Source of the DNA: Mycobacterium szulgai
GTDB taxonomy: Bacteria > Actinomycetota > Actinomycetes > Mycobacteriales > Mycobacteriaceae
Assembly (NCBI RefSeq): GCF_002116635.1
Contig: NZ_LQPW01000031.1
Span: 232,907 to 296,906, forward strand
Direction: 5' to 3'
Length of the DNA: 64,000 bases
The position numbers and the translations under genes are program-made. The notes below the pieces were generated by a model, which was given only the letters and a program-made list of their open reading frames with translations, did not search any database and had not been told where the DNA came from. Shown in pieces: positions 44,237 to 55,572 of the stretch (within the stretch, counting starts at the first letter, position 1; each line of letters begins with the position of its first letter).

Positions 44237-45811
44237 CTATCTGTTCTTGCCGACGGCGGAACGCACTACGGCAAGCTGACGGCCGTCGCGTCCCGGCGCC
44301 CATAGGCCAATCACGACCGCGGCGAGAGCCGAGATCACCGCCATAGCGGTGGTTGATGAGTGCATCGCCGTCAAAAACGCCGTCTTGCTGATCGCCGCCA
44401 GCTGCTTTCCCTGCGGCCCGAGTTTGTCGGCGATCTGGACCGCCTTGGCCAGCGAATCGGAGGCGGGACCACGCACCGGTGCGGGGAATTCGTTAAGCCT
44501 GGGCGCCAACTCATGGGTGTAGCGCCCAGCCAGTATCGAGCCGGCCACGGCGATGCCCAGTGCGCCACCCATCTCTCGGGTGGTGTCGTTGACGGCTGAG
44601 GCCACCCCCTGTTTCTGGTCGGGCACCGCGCCCATGATGGCCGAAGTCGTTGGCGCAGTGCAGAACCCGATGCCCGTGGCGAGAATCAGCGTGGGCCACG
44701 CCAGGTCAAGATATGTCGAATGCACGTCCAGCCATTGCATGCACAAAAAGCCGACCGCCGTCAGGGCCGTGCCCAGCGACAGCACGACTCGCAATCCCAA
44801 TTTCGGCACATACCAGAAGGACAACGCCGAGAAGATGCCCAACGGCACCATGAACGGTCCGAAGGCCACCGCCGTCATCAACGGCGAATAGCCCATGATC
44901 TGCTGCACATACTGCATGCCGAGGTAGAAGAATCCGAAGGTGCCGCCGAACATCACGACAATCGTCGTAACTCCGGTCGCGAACGCCGGGTCATTGAATA
45001 ACCGCACGTCCAAAAGCGGTTGCCGCTTGCGGAATTCGACCACCCCGAAGATCGCGGCGATAATCGTGCCGACGACGAGTCCGCCCCAGACCACATAGTC
45101 GCTCCAGCCGCGGTGGGGGGCTTCCAAGATGGCAAACACCGCAATCGCAACCGCCGCGCCGATCAATGCCGCGCCGAGCCAATCGACTTGGGGTGCGTCG
45201 GTGTCCCGGGACGGGGCGACGGTGCAGGCCATGGCGAAGATCACCAGCCCGCAGGCGCCCAGCGACCAGAAGATGGAATGCCAATCCCAAAAGTGCAGCA
45301 GCAAGCCAGAACCCAGCATGCCCAACACCCCACCCGAGCCGGCGACGCCGGCCCAGATGCCGACGGCTTTGAGTCTTTGGGTTTTCGGGTAGGCCACGGT
45401 GAGCAACGACAGCGTCGCGGGCATGACAAACGCGGCGCCGACGCCTGCCACGGCACGACCGGCGATGATGTGCGTCGGGTTGTGCAAAAGTGCCGGGGCG
45501 ATGGAGCCCAGCGCGAAGATCAGCAGGCCGGTCAGCAGCGCACCCCGGCGCCCATAGCGGTCGCCGATCGCCCCCGCGGGAAGCAACAGGCACGCCAGCG
45601 CCACGGTGTAGCCGTCGACGACCCACGTCAGCTGCGTCTGTGTGGCCGAGGTAGCCACGGCTAGGTCGCCCAGCGCCGTGTTCAGTGCCGTCATCGACCC
45701 GACAACCAACCCGACGGCCATGCAGGCCACGGCCAGGGTCCAGGTGCGTGCCGCGCGCCTGTCGTCCGTCAGACCGGCACGCTGGTCAGGCCGATCAAGA
45801 AGATGGACCAT
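44237..45811 (-). CDS. DHA2-family drug:H+ antiporter (EmrB/QacA type)
   Basis: A 524-residue MFS exporter with about 14 membrane helices. Motif D1 LNTALGDLAVATSATQTQLT, WVVDGYTVALACLLLPAGA, motif A GDRYGRRGALLTG and motif C GGVLGMLGSGLLL are present. It converges on mftG with 7 bp between stops. The divergent TetR gene with two operators in the intergenic region makes it a classic inducible efflux pair. Substrate unknown. Confidence 0.9.
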   Translation of the reverse strand: MVHLLDRPDQRAGLTDDRRAARTWTLAVACMAVGLVVGSMTALNTALGDLAVATSATQTQLTWVVDGYTVALACLLLPAGAIGDRYGRRGALLTGLLIFALGSIAPALLHNPTHIIAGRAVAGVGAAFVMPATLSLLTVAYPKTQRLKAVGIWAGVAGSGGVLGMLGSGLLLHFWDWHSIFWSLGACGLVIFAMACTVAPSRDTDAPQVDWLGAALIGAAVAIAVFAILEAPHRGWSDYVVWGGLVVGTIIAAIFGVVEFRKRQPLLDVRLFNDPAFATGVTTIVVMFGGTFGFFYLGMQYVQQIMGYSPLMTAVAFGPFMVPLGIFSALSFWYVPKLGLRVVLSLGTALTAVGFLCMQWLDVHSTYLDLAWPTLILATGIGFCTAPTTSAIMGAVPDQKQGVASAVNDTTREMGGALGIAVAGSILAGRYTHELAPRLNEFPAPVRGPASDSLAKAVQIADKLGPQGKQLAAISKTAFLTAMHSSTTAMAVISALAAVVIGLWAPGRDGRQLAVVRSAVGKNR

Positions 45812-45847
45812 TAGTGCTGCGCCTCCTCCCCGGGGCGTCTTAATTTC

Positions 45848-45884
45848 CGAGACTAACAGTCTCGTACATAGACCAATAGTCTTG
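45848..45884 (+). promoter_or_regulatory. Tandem TetR operators between MFS and TetR genes
   Basis: The first dyad is perfect: CGAGACT AAC AGTCTCG (45848-45864). The second, TAGACCAATAGTCTTG (45869-45884), matches the first in 12 of 16 positions and starts 20 bp later. The consensus AGACYAAYAGTCT appears in both. They lie between the divergent exporter and regulator genes, the usual place for autoregulation by a TetR protein. Confidence 0.75.
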
Positions 45885-45909
45885 TTCTGAAACCAGGAGG
45901 TGGCTCACA

Positions 45910-46554
45910 ATTACCGACGCGAACGCCGATCCGCGTCCCGCACGGTCGCGTGCTCGTTTGCTCGAAGCCGCCGCAGCATTGCTACTGGAGGGAGGGCCGG
46001 GCGCGGTGACCGTGGACGCGGTCACCCGTACCGCCAAGGTAGCCCGGGCCACCCTGTACCGCCACTTCCCAAGCGGAAATGATCTGTTGGCGGCAACCTT
46101 CAATAGTTTGATACCGCCGGCCCCCATGCCGCCTGATCGCGGCTCCCTGCGGGACAGGTTGCTCGCGCTCGTGCTGGCCCAGGGCGAGTTCATCGCCGAA
46201 GCGCCCGCCGTGATGACCGCGATGTCCTGGCTGGCCCTGGGGCCGGACCTGCAAGAGTTGCCGGAACCACGCCACGATCGCGGCGCCGACAGTGCGATCA
46301 ACACGCTGCGGGAGCGCATCGCCCAGCAGTACGCGGCGCCCTTCGATGCGCTCTTCGACAGCGCCTCGGCGGCCGAGCTGGGTGAGGTGGACCGGCCCCG
46401 GGCGATTGCCCTGCTGATCGGCCCGCTCGTACTGGGGCGGCTGAGCACCCTGCCGAACTTCGACTACCGGGAATGCGCACGCGCGGCTGTCGACGGCTTC
46501 CTCTTTGTTCAGCGCGGACTCAGCGCAGCGAGTATCGAATCGGCAGGTGCTTGA
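45910..46554 (+). CDS. TetR-family regulator, probable ATT start
   Basis: A TetR repressor of about 214 residues. HTH: RSRARLLEAAAALLLEGGPG, VTVDAVTRTAKVARATLYRH, then FPSGNDLL. The best start is ATT 45910: a perfect AGGAGG (45895-45900) lies 9 nt upstream and the translated residues TDANADPRPARSRARLLEAA form a normal TetR N-terminus. No ATG/GTG/TTG exists between the in-frame stop at 45877 and TTG 45958, which would cut off the start of helix 1. The 3' end overlaps the convergent P450 gene by 35 bp. Confidence 0.8.
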   Translation: MTDANADPRPARSRARLLEAAAALLLEGGPGAVTVDAVTRTAKVARATLYRHFPSGNDLLAATFNSLIPPAPMPPDRGSLRDRLLALVLAQGEFIAEAPAVMTAMSWLALGPDLQELPEPRHDRGADSAINTLRERIAQQYAAPFDALFDSASAAELGEVDRPRAIALLIGPLVLGRLSTLPNFDYRECARAAVDGFLFVQRGLSAASIESAGA

Positions 46555-47770
46555 GTCCACCGACGAATGTGGTGGCGATGAGTTCGGGTTCGCCGCTGAG
46601 TTCAATGGATTTCAGCCGCGGCAACAATTCGGTGAAGAAGCTGCTGACCTCCATGCGGGCCAGTGCTGCCCCCAGGCAGAAGTGCACGCCGAAGCCGAAT
46701 GCCAAGTGTTTGTTCGGGTTTCGTCCGACGTCGAAGCGGAACGGATCGTCGAACACCTCCTCGTCCCGGTTGGCCGAGACGTAGGACAGGTATACCGATT
46801 CACCTTTGGCAATGGGCACCCCGCGCACCGTGGTGTCCTCGGCGGCGGTGCGCATGAACTCCTTGACCGGTGTCACCCAGCGGATCATCTCGTCGGTGGC
46901 CAGCGGCATCAGGTCCAGGTTTCCGGTCAGCCGAGTGAGCTGGTCGGGGTTCTCGATCAGCGCTTGCAGCCCGCCGGCGATCGTCGCGCTGGTGGTGTCG
47001 TGCCCGGCGGTGGCGATGATCACGTAATAGGAAGCAGTGTCGATGTCGGAGAGCGGCTGCCCGTCCACCCGGGCGTTGGCGATCGCCGATGCCAGGTCCT
47101 CGGTGGGGTTTGCCCGACGGGATGCGGTCAGATCATTGAAGTAGCTGAAGAATTCGAGCAGGACCGGCAGTTGTTCTTCCGGTGTGGTGCCGCGCTGGAA
47201 CTCGGTGTCGTCACCGCCGAACAGCTCCTGGGTGAGGCTGAGCATCCGGGGAAAGTCCGATTCCGGCAGGCCGAGCAACGACATGATGACGAAGAGCGGG
47301 AAATTCTTGGCTACCTCGGCAACGAAGTCGCACTCGGTCCCCGCCTCGAGCATCTTGTCGACATGTATCTTGGCCAACTCGTCGACGCGGACCTTCAGCG
47401 CCCGCATCGCCTTGGGCCGAAACCAGTCCGCTCCGATGGCACGCACCACCCGGTGCTCGGGGTCGTCCATGTGAACCAGCGTGCGCAACCCCATACCGGC
47501 GTCGAGCAGGGATTGCGACAGATCGTCGGCCTCGGCGGGGGCCAGCAGCGGCCGCGGGGCGCTGAGAAACAGGTCGTTGGCCCGCTCGATCTCCATAACG
47601 TCGGCGTGTTTGGTGATCGCCCAGAACGGCCGGAACGGGGGACGGTCCACCCACGAAACCGGCGCGTGTGCGCGCAGGTGCGTCAGCGCGTTGTGCAGCC
47701 GTGGCTCGTCGGTGTACGCAGCGGGTATTGCAAAGACTTTCGCTGCCGGATCCACGATCGGTGTGCTCAC
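46520..47770 (-). CDS. Cytochrome P450
   Basis: A 416-residue soluble P450. I-helix AGHDTTSATIAGG with the acid/Thr pair (about residues 243-255), EXXR as DEMIRW (about 282-287), and heme-binding FGFGVHFCLGAALAR with the Cys ligand near residue 359. N-terminus VFAIPAAYTDEPRLH. GTG start. Subfamily not assigned with confidence; it resembles mycobacterial CYPs linked to lipid or steroid oxidation. Redox partners would be a ferredoxin and reductase; a reductase is at 33071 but no ferredoxin gene is seen here. Confidence 0.9.
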   Translation of the reverse strand: MSTPIVDPAAKVFAIPAAYTDEPRLHNALTHLRAHAPVSWVDRPPFRPFWAITKHADVMEIERANDLFLSAPRPLLAPAEADDLSQSLLDAGMGLRTLVHMDDPEHRVVRAIGADWFRPKAMRALKVRVDELAKIHVDKMLEAGTECDFVAEVAKNFPLFVIMSLLGLPESDFPRMLSLTQELFGGDDTEFQRGTTPEEQLPVLLEFFSYFNDLTASRRANPTEDLASAIANARVDGQPLSDIDTASYYVIIATAGHDTTSATIAGGLQALIENPDQLTRLTGNLDLMPLATDEMIRWVTPVKEFMRTAAEDTTVRGVPIAKGESVYLSYVSANRDEEVFDDPFRFDVGRNPNKHLAFGFGVHFCLGAALARMEVSSFFTELLPRLKSIELSGEPELIATTFVGGLKHLPIRYSLR

Positions 47771-47837
47771 TGTGCTCCTAGGGCCCGGGCCGAGCCTACG
47801 GCGCCGGTGTGGTCACGTCAGCGGGTTCGCCTGAGAT

Positions 47838-47866
47838 TTGGCCCAAGCGGTGATCTGAGGCATACT
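47838..47866 (+). promoter_or_regulatory. Sigma-A promoter of the S10 operon and long leader
   Basis: -35 TTGGCC (47838-47843), 17-nt spacer, -10 CATACT (47861-47866). Transcription would start near 47873 and leave a GC-rich leader of about 275 nt before rpsJ. The 377-bp gap between the P450 and rpsJ genes has no credible ORF. The leader is long enough for structure-based feedback control, but I could not assign a known ribosomal-protein binding fold. Confidence 0.6.
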
Positions 47867-48147
47867 GTTCAGGTTGTCCTGCGCCGGGTTTGCGCCTGGC
47901 AGGGCATACGACCAGCGCCCAAACGGGCGCGTCCGGTCCCAACCTTGGAGAGCGACCAAATTTCGGCCGCGACCAAGGCTGCGTGCGGGTGACACGCCCG
48001 AGCGCGGGGGTCGGTGGACCACGACTAGTAAACAGCGGCGCAGTAACCGGCGCGACGCTACTCGGCCCGGAAACGGGACCGGGGCGACCGGCGCGCTGGG
48101 GGCACCAGGCCCAGATGGGCCTCAAGTGGAGATGAGGTAGGAAAAGC

Positions 48148-48453
48148 GTGGCGGGACAGAAGATCCGCATCAGGCTGAAGGCCTACGACCATGAGGCTAT
48201 TGACGCTTCGGCGCGCAAGATCGTCGAAACCGTCGTCCGCACGGGTGCCAGCGTCGTAGGTCCGGTGCCGCTGCCGACCGAGAAGAACGTGTATTGCGTC
48301 ATCCGCTCCCCGCATAAGTACAAGGACTCGCGGGAGCACTTCGAGATGCGTACCCACAAGCGATTGATCGACATCCTCGATCCGACGCCGAAGACCGTTG
48401 ACGCCCTGATGCGTATCGATCTTCCGGCCAGTGTCGACGTCAACATCCAGTAG
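48148..48453 (+). CDS. rpsJ: 30S ribosomal protein S10
   Basis: A 101-residue S10, start of the S10 operon. Sequence [39 protein letters not shown] are invariant blocks. GTG start with GAGGTAGGAAAAG upstream. S10 also acts as NusE in antitermination. Confidence 0.97.
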   Translation: MAGQKIRIRLKAYDHEAIDASARKIVETVVRTGASVVGPVPLPTEKNVYCVIRSPHKYKDSREHFEMRTHKRLIDILDPTPKTVDALMRIDLPASVDVNIQ

Positions 48454-48467
48454 GAGCTCGGCGAGCA

Positions 48468-49121
48468 ATGGCAAGAAAAGGCATTCTGGGCACCAAGCTG
48501 GGCATGACGCAGGTGTTCGACGAGAACAACCGAGTTGTCCCGGTGACGGTGGTCAAGGCGGGGCCGAATGTGGTGACCCGCATCCGCACCCCCGAACGCG
48601 ACGGATACAGCGCCGTGCAACTCGCCTACGGCGAGATCAGTCCCCGCAAAGTCAACAAGCCGGTGACCGGTCAGTACAGTGCCGCCGGTGTGAACCCGCG
48701 GCGCCACCTGGCCGAGCTGCGGCTGGACGACGCGGACGGGGTCGCTGAATACGAGGTCGGCCAGGAGTTGACGGCGGAGATCTTCGCCGACGGCACCTAC
48801 GTCGACGTGACGGGCACTTCCAAGGGCAAGGGCTACGCCGGCACCATGAAGCGGCACGGCTTCCGCGGTCAGGGCGCCAGCCACGGTGCCCAGGCGGTGC
48901 ACCGCCGTCCGGGTTCGATCGGCGGCTGCGCCACTCCGGCCCGGGTGTTCAAGGGCACCCGGATGTCTGGCCGGATGGGCAATGACCGGGTGACCGTGCA
49001 AAACCTGTTGGTGCACAAGGTCGATGCCGAAAAGGGCGTCCTGCTCATCAAGGGCGCGGTTCCGGGCCGCACCGGCGGACTCGTGGTGGTCCGCAGCGCC
49101 ATTAAGCGAGGTGAGAAGTAA
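48468..49121 (+). CDS. rplC: 50S ribosomal protein L3
   Basis: A 217-residue L3. N-terminal [18 protein letters not shown], then [19 protein letters not shown] and the peptidyl-transferase-reaching loop [18 protein letters not shown] (about residues 145-162). It overlaps the rplD start by one base (TAATG). Confidence 0.97.
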   Translation: MARKGILGTKLGMTQVFDENNRVVPVTVVKAGPNVVTRIRTPERDGYSAVQLAYGEISPRKVNKPVTGQYSAAGVNPRRHLAELRLDDADGVAEYEVGQELTAEIFADGTYVDVTGTSKGKGYAGTMKRHGFRGQGASHGAQAVHRRPGSIGGCATPARVFKGTRMSGRMGNDRVTVQNLLVHKVDAEKGVLLIKGAVPGRTGGLVVVRSAIKRGEK

Positions 49122-49780
49122 TGGCCAACAGCCTCAAGATTGACGTCAAGACGCCCGCCGGCAAGGTGGACGGCTCCATCGAGCTGCCGGCTGAGCTGTT
49201 CGATGTCCCGGCAAACATCGCGCTGATGCACCAGGTGGTTACCGCGCAGCGCGCGGCGGCTCGCCAGGGTACGCACGCGACGAAGACGCGCGGCGATGTC
49301 AGCGGCGGTGGCCGTAAGCCCTACCGGCAGAAGGGAACCGGTCGCGCCCGGCAGGGCTCGACCCGGGCACCGCAGTTCACCGGCGGTGGCGTGGTGCACG
49401 GTCCCCAGCCGCGCGACTACAGCCAGCGCACGCCCAAGAAGATGATCGCCGCGGCGTTGCGCGGGGCGCTGTCCGACCGGGCACGCAACGGGCGCATCCA
49501 CGCAGTCACCGAGCTGGTTGAGGGCCAAACGCCTTCCACCAAGAGCGCCAAGGCTTTTCTGAGCACCATCACCGACCGCAAGCAGGTGCTGGTGGTCATC
49601 GGGCGGGCCGACGAGGCCGGCGCCAAGAGCGTGCGCAACCTGCCCGGTGTGCACATCCTGGCACCCGACCAGCTGAACACTTACGACGTGCTGCGTGCCG
49701 ACGACGTGGTGTTCAGTGTGGAGGCGCTCAACGCCTACATCACGGCGAACACAGCTAGCACCGAGGAGGTAACGGCGTAG
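49121..49780 (+). CDS. rplD: 50S ribosomal protein L4
   Basis: A 219-residue L4. The extended loop [20 protein letters not shown] (about residues 63-82) reaches the exit tunnel. In some bacteria L4 represses the S10 operon. The start lies in the rplC stop codon and rplW follows directly. Confidence 0.97.
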   Translation: MANSLKIDVKTPAGKVDGSIELPAELFDVPANIALMHQVVTAQRAAARQGTHATKTRGDVSGGGRKPYRQKGTGRARQGSTRAPQFTGGGVVHGPQPRDYSQRTPKKMIAAALRGALSDRARNGRIHAVTELVEGQTPSTKSAKAFLSTITDRKQVLVVIGRADEAGAKSVRNLPGVHILAPDQLNTYDVLRADDVVFSVEALNAYITANTASTEEVTA

Positions 49781-50083
49781 ATGGCGACCATCGCTGACCC
49801 CCGCGACATCATCCTGGCCCCGGTCATCTCGGAGAAGTCCTACGGCCTGCTCGATGAGAATGTGTACACCTTTGTGGTGCACCCCGATTCGAACAAGACG
49901 CAGATCAAGATCGCTGTCGAGAAGATCTTCTCGGTCAAGGTCGCATCGGTGAACACCGCGAATAGGCAGGGCAAGCGCAAGCGCACCCGCACCGGATTCG
50001 GCAAGCGCAAGAGCACCAAGCGCGCCATCGTCACTCTGGCCCCGGGCAGCAAGCCGATCGACCTGTTCGGAGCACCGGCCTAG
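49781..50083 (+). CDS. rplW: 50S ribosomal protein L23
   Basis: A 100-residue L23 located at the tunnel exit, the docking site of trigger factor and [23 protein letters not shown] at the N-terminus and [19 protein letters not shown] in the loop. It begins immediately after the rplD stop. Confidence 0.97.
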   Translation: MATIADPRDIILAPVISEKSYGLLDENVYTFVVHPDSNKTQIKIAVEKIFSVKVASVNTANRQGKRKRTRTGFGKRKSTKRAIVTLAPGSKPIDLFGAPA

Positions 50084-50125
50084 CCCGCGGGCCTGACCGG
50101 GCGCGAGAGAGAGATCTGATTAGAC

Positions 50126-50968
<843 letters not shown>

Positions 50969-50990
50969 GAAGTCTGGGGAGTAGCCAACC

Positions 50991-51268
50991 ATGCCACGCA
51001 GCCTGAAGAAGGGCCCGTTCGTCGACGACCATCTGCTCAAGAAGGTCGACGTGCAGAACGAGAAGAACAGCAAGCAGGTCATCAAGACCTGGTCGCGGCG
51101 TTCGACCATCATTCCGGACTTCATCGGTCACACCTTCGCCGTGCACGACGGCCGCAAGCACGTCCCGGTGTTCGTCACCGAGTCGATGGTCGGCCACAAG
51201 CTCGGTGAGTTCGCGCCGACGCGCACCTTCAAGGGGCACATCAAGGACGACCGGAAGGCGAAACGGCG

Positions 51269-51272
<4 letters not shown>
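50991..51272 (+). CDS. rpsS: 30S ribosomal protein S19
   Basis: A 93-residue S19 of the 30S head. [39 protein letters not shown]. It overlaps the rplV start by 4 nt (ATGA). Confidence 0.97.
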
Positions 51273-52665
<1,393 letters not shown>

Positions 52666-52668
52666 ATC

Positions 52669-53085
52669 ATGTTGATTCCCCGCAAGGTTAAACACCGCAA
52701 GCAGCACCATCCCCGCCAGCGTGGCATCGCCAGCGGCGGTACGACGGTGAACTTCGGCGACTACGGCATCCAGGCTCTCGAGCATGCCTACGTCACCAAC
52801 CGGCAGATCGAGTCTGCTCGTATCGCCATCAACCGGCACATCAAGCGTGGCGGCAAGGTCTGGATCAATATCTTCCCGGACCGCCCGCTGACCAAGAAGC
52901 CCGCCGAGACCCGGATGGGTTCGGGTAAGGGCTCGCCGGAGTGGTGGGTGGTCAACGTCAAGCCGGGCCGGGTGTTGTTCGAGCTGAGCTACCCCAATGA
53001 GCAGACCGCCCGGGCCGCACTGACCCGTGCGATCCATAAGTTGCCGATCAAGGCACGCATCGTTACCCGAGAGGATCAGTTCTGA
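52669..53085 (+). CDS. rplP: 50S ribosomal protein L16
   Basis: A 138-residue L16 near the A-site t[41 protein letters not shown] are the diagnostic blocks. It begins 3 nt after rpsC and its stop overlaps the rpmC start. Confidence 0.97.
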   Translation: MLIPRKVKHRKQHHPRQRGIASGGTTVNFGDYGIQALEHAYVTNRQIESARIAINRHIKRGGKVWINIFPDRPLTKKPAETRMGSGKGSPEWWVVNVKPGRVLFELSYPNEQTARAALTRAIHKLPIKARIVTREDQF

Positions 53086-53327
53086 TGGCAGTGGGAATTT
53101 CGCCTGGCGAACTGCGTGAGCTCACCGACGAGGAGTTGAACGAGCGCGTACGCGAGTCCAAGGAAGAGCTGTTCAACCTGCGCTTCCAGATGGCTACCGG
53201 GCAGCTCACCAACAACCGCCGGCTCCGCACGGTGCGTCAAGAAATCGCGCGCGTCTACACGGTGCTGCGCGAACGAGAACTGGGTCTGGCTGCTGGGCCC
53301 GACGGTTCCGACGAGAAGGATGCGTGA
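53085..53327 (+). CDS. rpmC: 50S ribosomal protein L29
   Basis: An 80-residue L29. [40 protein letters not shown]. The start lies in the rplP stop (TGATG), and the stop overlaps the start of rpsQ. Confidence 0.96.
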   Translation: MAVGISPGELRELTDEELNERVRESKEELFNLRFQMATGQLTNNRRLRTVRQEIARVYTVLRERELGLAAGPDGSDEKDA

Positions 53328-53698
53328 TGGCAGAGGCGAAGACTCCCGCCAAGAAAGCGGCTGCCAAGGCGGCTCCTAAGTCGGCCGCTGCGAAGGAGGC
53401 TGCGGCAAAAGACAAGGGCCCCAAGCACACTCCGGCCAACCCGAAGACCCGTGGCCGTCGTAAGACGCGCATCGGGTACGTGGTGAGCGACAAGATGCAG
53501 AAGACCATTGTGGTCGAGCTGGAAGACCGTATGCGGCACCCGCTGTACGGCAAGATCATTCGGACCACCAAGAAGGTCAAGGCGCACGACGAGGAAAGCG
53601 CCGCCGGCATTGGCGACCGCGTGGCGCTGATGGAGACTCGTCCGCTGTCGGCGACCAAGCGCTGGCGGCTCGTCGAGATCCTGGAGAAGGCCAAGTAG
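53324..53698 (+). CDS. rpsQ: 30S ribosomal protein S17 with N-terminal extension
   Basis: A 124-residue S17. The conserved OB-fold core starts near residue 45 ([20 protein letters not shown]). The N-terminal 40 residues are an Ala/Lys-rich extension, shorter than in M. tuberculosis (136 residues in all, from memory). GTG 53324 or ATG 53327 may be used, giving MMAEAK or MAEAK. Confidence 0.95.
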   Translation: MMAEAKTPAKKAAAKAAPKSAAAKEAAAKDKGPKHTPANPKTRGRRKTRIGYVVSDKMQKTIVVELEDRMRHPLYGKIIRTTKKVKAHDEESAAGIGDRVALMETRPLSATKRWRLVEILEKAK

Positions 53699-53714
53699 CC
53701 GGCCTTCGGGCCGC

Positions 53715-54707
53715 TCAAAACCCCAGCAGCCGTTCGGCGTTGCCGTGAGCGATCTGCTCGCGGTCCTGCGGGCTCACCGGAATCCCGGCAAGGAAGGCCG
53801 TTGCTTCGGGCATCGGTGAATACGGGTAGTCGGTGGCGAACATGATTCGGTCAACGCCCACCTGCAGCAGCAACGCCAAAAACTGTGGGGTCCAGTTGAA
53901 TCCGGCGAATGTGTAGTACACGTTGTGGCGCAGATAATGCGATGGAGCGTAATTGAGGTTTGTCGCAGCGGTGGTCAGCACAACATCCAGTCTCGGAAGC
54001 ATGGCCGGCAGCGCCTCACCCATATGACCGATGATGACCTGCAGCCGCGGGAACCGATCGAACGCGCCACTGAGGATCAGCCGTAACAGGTGCGTCGCGG
54101 TTTCGATGTGCCAGCCCCATGCAGCAGTCGAAAACAGAAATGCGACCGACGCCGGGTAGTTGCCCGCGTAGAGCGGCTCGAATACCGAGGCCGGCGGTGG
54201 AGTCGGATGTAGGTAAAGCGGAGCCCCCAGCTCCTCGGCCCGCTCCAGAATCGGCCAAAAGAATTCGTCGTCGAGGCGGCGTCCCTGGCAGTGGCCGTTG
54301 ATGATGGCGCCCACGAATCGATGTTCGCGTACCGCCCGCTCGAACTCGTCGGCGGCGGCGACGGGATCGGGCGTGGGCAGCGCGGCAAAACCGGCGAACC
54401 GTTCCGGGTAGCGCTGGATCGCCCGCGCGAGTTGATCGTTGACCTCGCGCGCCGCGGCAACAGCGTCCGGCGCGGGCAGCTGCTCCAGTCCGGGCGCGGT
54501 CAGCGACAGCACCTGAACATCGACCCCTGCCGCATCCATCGCGGCGATGCGCCCCTCGGACAGGTCGTATAACCGTTCGACGAGCTGCGACGCCCCGGCC
54601 GGGAAGGTCTGCGCCGTCGCCGAAGCCAAGTGCTCGACGAACTCCCGGTCGGGCCCTTCGAAAGTGCCGGGAGTTGCGAAATGCTCTTCCAGCGCGATGA
54701 TCCGCAT
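53715..54707 (-). CDS. Amidohydrolase-2 family protein (decarboxylase/hydrolase)
   Basis: A 330-residue TIM-barrel protein of the amidohydrolase 2 family (gamma-resorcylate decarboxylase/ACMSD relatives). The N-terminal RIIALEEHF supplies the first metal-binding Glu/His region; LYLHPTPPP, VIIGHMGEALP and FATDYPYSPMPEA (Asp ligand) follow. ATG 54707 puts RIIALEEHF at the start; the frame is open for 24 more codons. It lies between rpsQ and atsA, where M. tuberculosis has nothing, so this is an insertion shared with the next gene. Confidence 0.85.
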   Translation of the reverse strand: MRIIALEEHFATPGTFEGPDREFVEHLASATAQTFPAGASQLVERLYDLSEGRIAAMDAAGVDVQVLSLTAPGLEQLPAPDAVAAAREVNDQLARAIQRYPERFAGFAALPTPDPVAAADEFERAVREHRFVGAIINGHCQGRRLDDEFFWPILERAEELGAPLYLHPTPPPASVFEPLYAGNYPASVAFLFSTAAWGWHIETATHLLRLILSGAFDRFPRLQVIIGHMGEALPAMLPRLDVVLTTAATNLNYAPSHYLRHNVYYTFAGFNWTPQFLALLLQVGVDRIMFATDYPYSPMPEATAFLAGIPVSPQDREQIAHGNAERLLGF

Positions 54708-54762
54708 GATTCCGACCCCTTCGGATGCCGCGCCAGTACTTCTTGGTCGCTGATTGCCGATG

Positions 54763-55446
54763 CTATGCCAGCTTGGCATGCAGCCAGCGGGTGGCTTCGG
54801 GATCAGCCGTTGTCAGCACCAGCCCCGCGCGTTGCAGTTCGTCGCGTACGGTGCCGGCGCTGAGTTTTTCCGCGGTTATCGACTGGCGCCAGCGCCGGCC
54901 GTCGCACTCTAGGGTGAACTCACCCTCGGTGATGCGTCCCGTGTTGGAGTGAATGCTCAGGGTCGTTGTTACCGCGCCGAAGGTGAATGACTGGGTGAAA
55001 CCCGCCGGTCGCGACGCGATCAACGCGGGTGGTGCCCAATGCAGGATTGCCTGCCCGCCAGGTGTCAGATGACGAGCAACCGTCGCTAACACAGACCTGC
55101 GCTGCTGGCTTCCCGGATAGTTGATGATGCTGCCTATCAACAGCACGCAATCGAATTTTTCGGTCAACGCCAGATCCTCGAAAGACGCATGCACCTTTCG
55201 CGCGTGTTGGACGTGCATCAGCATTGCGGCCGAACTATCGACGGCGGTGACCCGATGGCCAAGCATGACAAGAGGGTCGGCGATGCGGCCGGTGCCCGCG
55301 CCCAGGTCCAGCACTGAGCTGTTGGGCGCCAACTGAGCTGCGATGTATTCGAGCTCTGACGTCGACGGCAGGCGACGGTAGATTTCGACCGCGGTACCGT
55401 CGGCTGCCACCGCGCTGGGATCCGGTGGTGTCGCCCCGTCATCCAT
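54763..55446 (-). CDS. SAM-dependent methyltransferase (class I)
   Basis: A 227-residue protein. Motif I is VLDLGAGTGRIADPLVMLGH (about residues 45-64), with acidic post-I VTAVDSSAAML. A typical C-terminal beta-hairpin part follows (LECDGRRWRQSITAEKL). ATG 55446 is supported by AGGGA 7 nt upstream. It is divergent from atsA (126-bp gap) and upstream of the amidohydrolase in the same direction. Substrate unknown. Confidence 0.85.
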   Translation of the reverse strand: MDDGATPPDPSAVAADGTAVEIYRRLPSTSELEYIAAQLAPNSSVLDLGAGTGRIADPLVMLGHRVTAVDSSAAMLMHVQHARKVHASFEDLALTEKFDCVLLIGSIINYPGSQQRRSVLATVARHLTPGGQAILHWAPPALIASRPAGFTQSFTFGAVTTTLSIHSNTGRITEGEFTLECDGRRWRQSITAEKLSAGTVRDELQRAGLVLTTADPEATRWLHAKLA

Positions 55447-55572
55447 CGGGTTGTCCCTTCTGGCGCGAATTGCGCCTTCGGCGCCACGTGTCTCAGGTGA
55501 TTCTGAGGCGGGCTGATTACCCTGTCGGCAGGTGTAATCTGCACGCGATGTCCGGGTAAGTCCACTACGGGA

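Noticed and set aside
47796..48170. 124-codon minus-strand ORF in the rpsJ leader
   Set aside because: Pro/Arg-rich shadow without a ribosome site or recognisable motif; it overlaps the S10 promoter and leader.
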